A stretch of DNA of 64,000 bases from Punctularia strigosozonata HHB-11173 SS5 (taxonomy: Eukaryota; Basidiomycota; Agaricomycetes; Corticiales; Punctulariaceae). Positions 55,301-64,000 of the stretch are shown here, piece by piece; within the stretch, counting starts at the first letter, position 1; each line of letters opens with the position of its first letter. A program made the position numbers and the translations under genes. The stretch is from the NCBI RefSeq assembly GCF_000264995.1, contig NW_006767447.1:667591-731590 (forward strand), given 5' to 3'. The notes beneath the pieces are model-generated. The model did no database searches, was not told where the DNA came from, and saw only the letters and a list, made by a program, of their open reading frames with translations.

Positions 55301-58300
55301 TGCTGACGCAGGTTTCTTCGGGGACTCGTCCTTCGCGCCCTCTTTCAACATATCCGAGAATGACTTGCCTGACCCGCTGCCCACCTTCGCAAAGGCGCTC
55401 GTACCGCTGAACGCGGCAAACCCACCCGTAGCCGGGGGATCAGTCTTCGGTGTGGTCGTCGTGGGCGTGCCAGGCGAGGCAAACGCGGATTTGCCGAACG
55501 CAGACGTCGGCCCGTACACCGGCGTCGTGCTGGGATTAGATCCGGTGGGCTTTCCGAACGCAGACGGCGTGCCGAACGTCGGCGTCGTGCTCGCGCCCTG
55601 GGCTGGCGGCGTGCTCGGCGAGAACGCGGATATCGGCTTGAACGCGGACGGCGTGGTCGGCTTGGGCGGACTGAAGAAGGGAGAATCTTTATTGACCGCG
55701 TTTCCAAAGGCCCCGAAGCCCTCTGATGGCCTCCCGAACCCGAATCCTGGAGATGTGACCAAGTTTCCGAACGCGCCACCAGTTGTCGCCGGCGCGCTGC
55801 TCTTGAATGGCGAGGACAGCGGGGTAGCGGTGTCCGCAGGTGGGGCGGTAGGTGAACCGGGGGAGTCCTCTAGCCCCGGCACGGGGTTCGGTCGCGCCTT
55901 CACTGGCGTCTCGGTGGTGGGAGTTTCGGGAGACTTGGGTGCAAATACCGACGTAGGCTGACTGGGCGCAGCAGATGACGGCTTCGCGTCGTTACCACCA
56001 CCGAACGCAGATTGTGGCTTTTCAGGCTCTGGCGGGGGAGATGCAAGGGGCTTGGCTTCGGTATTCTGGGTGGGTGTCGAAGAGAACATCGACTTCGCCT
56101 CCTGGCTGGGCCCTGTGGAAAACGCGGACGTGCCTCCAGATGCAAATGCCGACTTCGGCTGTTCCTGAGTATTGGCGGCAGCGGAAAACGCGGACGGCCC
56201 TCCCGAGGCAAACGCTGAAAAGCCCGTCTGCGCAGGCTTGGCACCCTCGCCCGCGCCACCAGTGTTAGAGGAGGCAGCAGCGGACGTGAACGAAGAGGGC
56301 GCGTTTGACGCGAATGCCGAAAACCCTCCACCCGTCGGCGCCGCCGCGGCAGGCTTGTTCTGCGCGGCGGCTGCAGAGAACGCGGACGTACCGCCGGATG
56401 CAAAGGCCGAAAATCCTCCTGTGCTGGGAGACGGACTGAAGGCAGACCCGTTCGCGGAAGGAGTCGAACCAAATGCAGACTTGCCGAATGCCGACTGCCC
56501 AAACGCACTCTGACCGAAGCCGCTCTGACCGAAACCGCTGCTCCCGAAGCTGGGGGACGATTTCGACGTATCGAAGGCGGACTGGCCGCCTGCGCCGGAT
56601 CCACCTCCAAACGCAGACGTTGAGCCGAAGGCGCTGGGCTGCGAGGGGTTCTGGCCCGGGTTCGAGAAAGCACTACTTCCGCTTCCGCCGAAAGCACCAA
56701 ATCCGGATGCTGGTTTAATCGCGGATGCCCCAAACGCGCTCGTCGGTTGCTGCGTCTCCGCCGAGGGTTGTGCGTTACCGAACAGACCCGTCGTCCCTGT
56801 GGTCCCACTCGGCTTGTCCCCACCGCTCCCTCCGCCAAGAGACAGTCCACCAAAGTCATCAGTGCTCATGGACGCCTCCGGCGCTATGGGCGTCGCGGGT
56901 GCCGCCGTGGCAGTCGATTGGGTCTGGGACCCAAAACCAGTCGCCCCGAACTTGGCCGCCCCGCCCTGGGCAAAGGCGCCGAATCCGCCCCCGCCGCCGG
57001 AGTTACCGCCGAACGCCGACTGACCAAAGGCGCTCCCCGACGTGCTGGGTTGGCCAAAGGCACTACCAGTCGAGTGAGTTGAACCGAAAGCGCCGCCGAG
57101 AGCGTTCGCCGAGCCGAAGGCGCTTCCTGCAGCATTGTTCGTCGACCCGAAGGCGCTCCCGGATGTGTTACTCCCCGAGCCGAAGGCGCTCCCAGATGCG
57201 TTGTTGGACGAACCGAACGCGCTGCCGGTGTTGTTCGCGGTACCGAACGCGCTCCCCGGTGCATTGTTCGTCGCGCCGAATGCAGACTGCCCAAACGCCG
57301 ACCCACCGCCGGGCTGCGCAAAAGCCGCGAACCCGCCTCCCGTCGTTCCCGATCCAGATCCCGACGCCCCTCCGCCTCCACCAAACGCAGACTGGCCAAA
57401 GGCGCTTCCTCCGGCATTGTTCGTCGCCGACGAGCCGAATCCCGACTGTCCGAACGCCGACTGTCCGAACGCCGACTGCTGCTGCTGCTGCTGGCCGAAG
57501 CCCGACGATCCGAACGCCGACGACGTTGCGGGCTGGTTTGACGATTGTTGAGAGGCTACTGCGCTAGGCTGACGCGAGATGGGGAAGGCGGAGGGCGGTC
57601 CCATGGAGACTTCGGGGCCCTTCATCGGCTCCGGGAACGAGGATCCCGCGCCGGCGGAGAGCATACCCGGGTATGCCTTCCCGCTCGTGTTCACGACGTG
57701 CCACCCCAGGACAGTACCGTCGTTTGCGTACGCGTAGAGGATCGGGGTTGGTGGGAGGTCGGTCGACGCGCCATCGACGCCGACGTGCGAGTAGGGCTCG
57801 GTGCAGGAGAAGTCGAGCTCGAGGCCAGCGACGATCGTGTCCTTCATTTCCCAATCGAGCGGCATCGTCGGCTTCGCGGTGTCCTCCAGGCTGAGGTTGT
57901 ACCACTCATCGTTGTCGAGGCAGGCGATGGAGCCAATGTCGGACGAGGTGCTGTCCCCGACGATGAGCAGGAACTTGGCAGGCTCCCAGTTGCGGAGCAC
58001 GAGCACAAAGGCGCCCGGAGGACGTGGGCCAAGCGGGAAGTAGGGCGTCTCGAGCTTGACGTCGGCGGCGGTGCTGGACTTGGCGTCGAGTGCGACGATG
58101 TAGTGGGTTTGCTCGGAGTCGGAAGTGAGTGGGCTGCCGGAGGGAGCGTAGATGGTGTGCAGCATCGGATTGGAGAGCCAGGAAGCGGAGATGACGCCCT
58201 TGCCGGCGGCGGAGGGTGGGGCCGGGATGGTGGACTTGGGCGCGGAGGGTGCGGTGGGAGCGAAGGTAACGATAGACCCTGACTGGAGGCCGATGGCAAT

Positions 58301-59232
58301 CTGTTTGCCTTTGGGCGACCAAGTGACTGCGAGCGTTGTCAGCTTTGAAAATTATGCACGGAGAAAGAGCCGCTTACGGGTTGTGGGAGTGGTCTCGGGT
58401 GTGCCTCCGCCCTTCCAACCCGCGACAGGCTCGAGCTTCTGCACGTCGATCACCTCGGCGTCCGTCTCGTGCAGCACAGCTATCAATTCTGGTATGTCGC
58501 CAGGGTTAGGCACAATCTGGCGAGGACCGCCTGGTGCAGGCGATGGGAAGGAGCGGAGCGGTTGGACATCTCCGGAGCCGGCTGTGAGCAGGACACTTGC
58601 ATCAAAGACGTGAACTTGGCCTTGCGTGGTTGAAACGACAAATCGAGAGTCATGGAGGGCGAAGACGAGGGTGGTAGGGGTGCCTAGGGAGAACGGGAGG
58701 GTACGGGAGGGTTGGATGGAGGTTTCCTCGTCCTTGCTGGTGGATAGAGTAGAGTACAACTGGGACACCGGCGAGAATACAATTTCTATCATCGCTGATT
58801 AGTACGTGTTGCATCTAAACAATAAGAGAACGCACGAAACGCGCTCGATTGGCGAACTACGGCAGCGAACCAGCTCTTTGAGGTGGCGATGGCGAATAGT
58901 TGAGCCTTGCCAGGTAATACGTTGAGATCGAGCAACTCTCGCGATAGCCGTATCCTAGTACGTTTGTTGACAAGCTTATATGCGAGAAACTACACGAGTT
59001 GGACATGAGCAACTCCGGCACGTTCAAGGGATGCAAACGAAAGACGTACGCCTGCATCCTTCTCGGACGCCTCCTTCGATATTCTCGCCACTTGAGGCTG
59101 CGGCACCGGCTGAATCTGCCATATACTCATCGTACTCAATGTCTCCTCGTCGCCGAAGACGTCGTCGGACGGCTCGTCACGGTCGTCGCGCGGAAGAAGA
59201 GGTGACGGTTCAGAATATGAGTCCCCCCGCAC
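52336..59232 (-). CDS. FG nucleoporin, Nup159/Nup214 type
   Basis: Seven exons: 59232-59050, 58989-58836, 58785-58378, 58326-53771, 53718-53490, 53434-53301, 53238-52336 (2188 residues; a start at 59130 would give 2154). The N-terminal ~490 residues form a beta-propeller-like domain (YKLVNKRTRIRLSRELLDLN, LFAIATSKSWFAAV, LTWSPKGKQIAIGLQSGSI, GTVLGWHVVN). Then come FG repeats, mostly SAFGQ/SAFGS units (about 507-1150), a long Ser/Thr/Pro/Glu-rich linker, and a C-terminal coiled coil (QTMRRVRTDIKDIKERRLAI, RRDIRTMRDRLQKLEDHLLE). This is the order of the cytoplasmic-face nucleoporin that binds Dbp5 and the Nup82 complex and serves mRNA export. An extra FG stretch (FSFAGFGG) ends the protein. Repetitive codons produce long antisense frames that are not genes. 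Confidence 0.9.
56450..57530 (-). repeat. Degenerate tandem SAFG-coding repeats
   Basis: Dozens of units encoding SAFGQ, SAFGS or SGFGQ, with plus-strand words such as CCGAACGCCGACTG and CCGAAGGCGCTCCC, lie in the main exon of the nucleoporin. They are coding repeats for phenylalanine-glycine motifs. Confidence 0.85.
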
Positions 59233-59389
59233 GTGTTCGCGTGGTCGGCCATCGTCTTCTTCTCTGGCTTCTGATCATGACCCGTTCTGCTGTTCCGCTG
59301 TACCCTCCCTAGAGTAATACATGTCGCCCTAATTTTCCTCCTCCGTCCTTGACCGTCTGCACTACTCGCTGTGCCCAACAGCGAGCGCG

Positions 59390-62300
59390 ATGACCCCAGC
59401 GCCACTTGTCCTGCAGACCGACCTTGAACGCGACACCCATGGCCCGTTACCCGCGTTCAGCATGTCCCCGAATACTGCGACGAGCTCTGACACGTCCTCT
59501 CCGGTGGCACACGACCCTCGTCATAAAGCCGGTACGTAGATACTTTCTGGATCCATGAGCTCCCGCTGAACTGCGACAACAGCTAGGCTCAGCCTGACAT
59601 CTCGCATCCAAGCGCTCCTCCCTCCGACGCCGCTGTTTGCTGCTAGCAGTAGCAGTCATGGACACTCGCCCTTGAATGAGACAGGGATCGACGACGGGAC
59701 TATACGCGCGCGACCGCGGATGAAGCGCGTCGTTCCACCACGCAAGTTCTTGAAGATACGCATCATTACCTGGAATATGCACGAATCGTTACCAAAGGTA
59801 CGTTCTGATCAATTCTCCCTGCTAGCACTACACTGACCATCGTGCATACGCATATAAAGGGCGAACTCGACGAACTACTTGGCGTAGTTAAAGACACATC
59901 GGAATCGTCTCCACCCGACAGCGACGACATCCCTTCTTTGCCAGAAGATGATGCTCATCCGTATCATATCGTCGTAGTGTGGGTCTATTTTCTTTGCAAA
60001 ATGTGGTTAATCGGTCTGAATGTCATCAAGTGCCGGACAGGAATGCCCCAGCGTATCCGGCCTACCCATGGGCATCGGTGCGGCATTCAAGCCACGCAAG
60101 GATAAGGACAAACACAAGGACAAATCAAAGGACGCTGATAAAACCAAGCCACCTGACGCAAAGGATGGCGAACGAGACGAGACCCCGCGACGTCGATCCC
60201 AGGAGCAGGATCCAGATGTTGATGCCTACGCGCACTCACCCGACCCCTTCTCGCTGCCGCTGGCAACGGTGCCCGGCCTCGGCTCGATCGGCCCCCCGAC
60301 GGGATGGACGACCATCCTCGAAGACTGGTTCTGCAATGGCCTTGGCTCTTCCTCCTCGTCGCCCCCTCCAGACAGCGGTGCCTCGACCGTCGGCCCGCCA
60401 CCTATGCCGACACGATCGCTTAGCACAGATGATGTCAATCCGCGCATGCGAGGAAACCCACGGACGCAGAGCGACGAACGCAACGCGGAAAAGGGTCCTG
60501 GTAAGGGCCCGTACGAGCTCCTGATCAAGGAGCGCCTCATGGGCATCTACTTGGCCGTCTTCATCAAGCGCGACGTCAAACACCTGGTCCGCGGCATGTC
60601 TAAGTCAGCCGTCACTACCGGTCTCATCGGCGGGCGCGTCGGGAACAAAGGCGGCGTCGGCATCTCGCTCAACCTCGCGGGCACCACACTCCTCTTCGTC
60701 AACGCGCACCTCGCCGCTCACGGCGACAAAGTCCCTCTCCGCCTCGCCAACCTCGCCAAGATCAAGTCCGAGCTCGCCGTCGACGACTTCCTCGCCACCG
60801 ACGACCCGCGCGTGATGGCCGAAGACGTAACTGACCGGTTCGACTTCACCTTCCTCTTCGGCGATCTCAATTTCCGGCTGGACGTCACCCGCCTCCATGC
60901 AGACTGGCTCATTGCCCGGCAGGAGTACGCGCAAGCGATCGAGTTCGACCAATTACACAACCTCATGCGAAATGGGCTCGCTTTCGTCGGCTTCTGCGAG
61001 GCGCCCGTCCGCTTCCCGCCCACGTTCAAGTACGACGTCCTCCGCACGCTCAAGAAGGCGAGTCGACGGCGGAAACAGTCCAAGCCGACCCCGCTCGAGC
61101 TCGAGCCCGGGTTGGAGGGCGTCGAAGAACAGGAAAAGGAGCACGAGGGCGATGCAGCGCACGGCGATGAGGCGGACGGCATCAAGCCCGACGGCGGCGA
61201 GAAGGGCGACGGAGACCAGGACGAAGATGCCTCCGACGAGGACGACGCGGCCGGCGGCGAGGCGGCGTCGCTCTCGTCTTCCGCATGGATGTCCGTCCGG
61301 TCGAAGAAGACGAACCCGGAGCAGCCACAGCGGGACAAATCCGACCGGGAGGATGACTACTTCCAGTCGCTCGGCATCACTCCATCCCCTCCCCCAAGCG
61401 GTGGCACGCCCAACCTCAAAGCGCTTAGCACCACCAAGCTCGTCCACCGCATCTCGCTCACCGGCGCCGCGCACAAGGCCAAGGCGAAATGGCTCGCGCT
61501 CGTCACACCCGGGGCGTCGCCGCGCGTGCGCTCCAGCCCCTCGTACGCCCACAGCCATACCTCCATGTCCAGCGCAGGAGCCTTGAGCTCGTACCTCGGC
61601 GTGCACGCGGACCCTACTACCCCTACCTCTCCCGTCTTACCCTTTTCAAAATCACATAACATCAGCCACAGTACGCCGACACTCAAGTCTCCCGATGGGA
61701 AACCGAAGAGCGCGCCGTCCGGGCTTGGGCTGGTACCTAAAGACGTCCTCGGAGGGGCACCGTCCATGAAGCGAGCCGTGTCGACCATGTCCGGATTGGA
61801 GGGCCATAGCCAGCAGCAGGACGAAGACCCTGATAAGGGCGTGTACGACAGCTCGAGCAAGAAACGTGTGCCGAGCTGGTGAGGATTCCGCTCACAGCCG
61901 CTGATATGTTACTGAACCATCTCTCAACCATAGGTGCGACCGCATCCTCTGGAAATCCACAGTGAAGCCCGAACCCGAACCCGACGAAGAGTCCAGCCTC
62001 GAGCCGTCCACGCTCAGCTCCTCCACCCGGCCGCGCACCCGCGGAGTGGTCGGGCAGATGCTCGCGCAGGCGCTCCGCCCGCTCTCGCTCCGCAGCCGTG
62101 CGCAGTCGAGCTCGTCTGTGAACACCGTCCGCACGCGCTCGGACGAGACCTGGACGCCGCACTCGGATCTGACGCCGAGCACGCCCGGCGAGCACGCGCA
62201 GGCGGAGATGGACCGCCAATTCGCCGCGCACGCCCATGCGCAGCCGCCCACGACGCCTACGACGCCGACCGCCCGTGCGCTGTCGCACTCGCGCTCGATC

Positions 62301-62711
62301 GACACCATCCCCGGCGGCACAGCGCCGTACGGGGTGGGCCGCGCGCCGACGCTCTCGCGTAGCGCCAGCCACGCCGATTTTCAGCGACAGCGGCCGACCT
62401 CGACGGGCGTACCGCTGGAGGTATCGAAGACGGTAGCTGCGCCTCTCACTGCTGCTTTCATCCCACCTACCGCGCCGCGCCGGTGGAGGCTCTGGTCCAT
62501 GCTGTCAAGCGCATCGCGGGACTCATCCCAAACCAACGTCACGCAGCCAGAAACTGCGGTCGAAGAGCCGCCGGAACCGGAGCCCCCAAGGCATCGCAGA
62601 GGCGACGTCGTTTGCCTGAATTATAACACCCTCGACGACCGCGGTATGCGGAGGCTCGAGGGCCGGAGCGATCATCGCCCTGTTATAGGCTGCTACGCTG
62701 TATATATCTAG
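59390..62711 (+). CDS. Inositol polyphosphate 5-phosphatase
   Basis: Exons 59390-59531, 59583-59797, 59860-59978, 60031-61878, 61934-62711 (1033 residues). The endonuclease/exonuclease/phosphatase fold of the 5-phosphatase family is seen in order: KIRIITWNMHE (~105-115), HIVVVAGQECP (~155), RVGNKGGVGISLNLAGTTLL, FVNAHLAAH, FTFLFGDLNFRLD (~434), PPTFKYD (~490), SWCDRILWKS (~772) and SDHRPV (~1020). It should remove the 5-phosphate from PI(4,5)P2 or related lipids. The first half begins with a Ser/Thr-rich segment and ARLSLTSRIQALLPPTP. Two long disordered stretches interrupt the catalytic domain: ~280 residues between TFKYD and WCDR, and ~240 between WCDR and SDHRPV. No Sac1, SH2 or C2 domain is seen. 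It is divergent from the nucleoporin across about 160 bp. Confidence 0.9.
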
Positions 62712-62957
62712 ACCAGCCGCATTTGTCTTTGTTGTGACACGTCCTTTCCGCATGCACGCATCTCTACCGCATTAGCACACTTACACATACCGGATCTAAT
62801 TTATTTGGCGCATTCCATCCTCACTGTATTCGCGTACAGCATCGCTCTCGTAATACCACACTCTTAGAGTGCTTTCGCGAAAGCGAAATGCGGCGTGACC
62901 GGTTCCTGCATTCGAGCATGATAGCGTACAGATCGTGTTGTGTACAACAAGAACCGT

Positions 62958-63495
62958 TCAGGCAGAGATGGTGACCTCGACCTCGACACCGGGCTCGAGC
63001 GTCGTGGAGGTCTGCGCAAATTATGGTCAACAACAAGTACAAAGGTCGTGGCAAGTGTGACGTACGATCTGCTTGACAACCTCCGAGGAAGCGTGCAGGT
63101 CAATGAGGCGCTTGTGGATCTTGAGCTCGTAGCGGTCCCAGGTCTTGGAACCCTCACCGCAGGGCTGGAGGTAGATGTCAGCATCGTTCTGTGTTCCGGG
63201 ACGAAGAGGTACGCACAGACTTCCGGGTGGTGATCTTCAACACCTTGGTCGGGAGGCGGACGGGGCCCTTAACGAAGAGCTGCTTCTCCTTCGACCTGTT
63301 GATCAGGTCGCCGCAGACTGCAACATAAATCAGTCTTTTAGAATGACGCCACGGTATCAGATATCAATGAAGCGTACACTTCTCCAGGTTCTTGACGTTG
63401 CTGGAGGTGAGGGTGATGCGGATCTTGTGGATCTTCGCAGCGGGCACCGCGCCAGCGGCATCGTATTCTTTTTCACCCTTAGCGACGTAACTCAT
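62958..63495 (-). CDS. RPS20: 40S ribosomal protein uS10 (S20)
   Basis: Exons 63495-63378, 63317-63217, 63164-63066, 63011-62958 (123 residues). The sequence is clearly uS10: [56 protein letters not shown] and [12 protein letters not shown] at the C-terminus. It is a component of the small-subunit head near the decoding site. Length is as expected. The first intron splits a codon giving KFCGDL where many homologs have KVC, an unimportant change. Expected to be highly expressed. Confidence 0.95.
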
Positions 63496-64000
63496 CCTTG
63501 CAGCTCGGAGGTCAGAAGGTGACTAAGGGGCCTGGAATGAACGGTGAGCGACGATTCTGTATATCGAGCAGCGCGACGACAGACCTGGTGTTGATGAAGG
63601 CAGGAAAATTAGAGTTTGACCTTTTTGGAATCATCTATCACGTGATTGTATCTCACGTTCCCTAGCTGAGAGCGCCTTTCTCTCTCGAGTCTCGTCAACG
63701 GAGGAGCTGCGGCTGCCAATCCCCGATAAAGCGTTCTAGCATGTTTGTACTTCAGAATTGGGCTTGAAATAACCGCATACGTGTCTAGGAATTGATCCAT
63801 CGTTTCTAGAAATCTCATCAACGCAAGGTTATGGCGTTTTGCCATCTCAACATGGTCTCCCCAGTCAGACTCTCGATGTGCAATGAAGACAGTCGTTCAC
63901 TATTGCAGTCATGTCTCTGAGGAAGCTGTAAGGAGTGTGTGCGGTGTCCTTCCGCATGGACGATTGACGCCAGGCATTCTCCCGGGCACACTCCATGTAC
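63496..64000. other. Promoter side of RPS20; no further gene recognised
   Basis: A 78-codon minus-strand frame at 63609-63845 has no family likeness and lies in the expected promoter, so it is not called. The window ends inside non-coding or unresolved sequence. Confidence 0.4.

Noticed and set aside
54150-55961. Two long plus-strand frames (363 and 234 codons) opposite the nucleoporin
   Set aside because: They mirror the Ser/Pro/Ala/Gly repeats of the minus-strand exon, which has family motifs and consistent splicing; the plus-strand frames have neither.
63609-63845. Small minus-strand frame next to RPS20
   Set aside because: No homology, lies in the expected promoter, and codon use is unlike the neighbouring ribosomal protein gene.

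Overview
The window is nuclear DNA of a filamentous basidiomycete, most likely a mushroom-forming Agaricomycete (a polypore-like genome would fit, but that is inference). Support comes from dense genes split by many 50-70 nt GT-AG introns, strong GC3 bias in housekeeping exons, many class I hydrophobins, a fused BIO3-BIO1 biotin gene, expanded F-box genes and a TKL-like kinase of agaricomycete type. I saw no rRNA, CRISPR, prokaryotic or clear transposon signal. Exon models were built by eye from splice sites, reading phase and family conservation.

Layout: 0-1.3 kb holds a ~220-bp direct repeat. 1.4-12.2 kb holds an F-box gene, the bifunctional biotin gene (minus) divergent from a CoA-type Nudix hydrolase (plus), a large Ser/Pro-rich unknown protein, and a zinc-binding-type oxidoreductase with one frameshift. 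12.5-24.6 kb is hydrophobin block 1: four minus-strand genes in tandem and two plus-strand genes. 25-32.2 kb holds a Yju2/CCDC130-type splicing factor, an aldo-keto reductase and a TKL-like kinase. 32.4-36.2 kb holds an SH3 protein, a second F-box gene and a serine carboxypeptidase remnant. 37.8-40.7 kb is a RasGAP of the S. pombe Gap1/Sar1 type. 41.4-50.9 kb is hydrophobin block 2: two intact genes and three decayed copies in gene-poor DNA. 51.1-52.1 kb is a paralogous SH3 gene. 52.3-59.2 kb is a very long minus-strand FG nucleoporin (Nup159/Nup214 type), 59.4-62.7 kb an inositol polyphosphate 5-phosphatase, and 63.0-63.5 kb ribosomal protein uS10 (RPS20).

The most notable feature is the set of eleven hydrophobin loci (eight intact, three broken) of two architectures: type A (three exons, phase-1 introns, MFFKLSS/MFKLS start) and type B (four exons, phase-0 introns, MFARIQT-like start). 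Each type carries its own conserved upstream DNA. A 19-bp semi-palindromic element lies exactly 338 nt upstream of the ATG in two type B genes and 247 nt upstream of a broken third; a GGTTTGCGGC-type box lies 165-177 nt upstream in four type A genes. The order F-box, hydrophobins, SH3 gene occurs twice in the window, suggesting an old segmental duplication followed by divergence and by decay of block 2.

The remaining genes are ordinary cell functions (biotin and CoA metabolism, splicing, nuclear transport, Ras and phosphoinositide signalling, translation) with no evident shared pathway.
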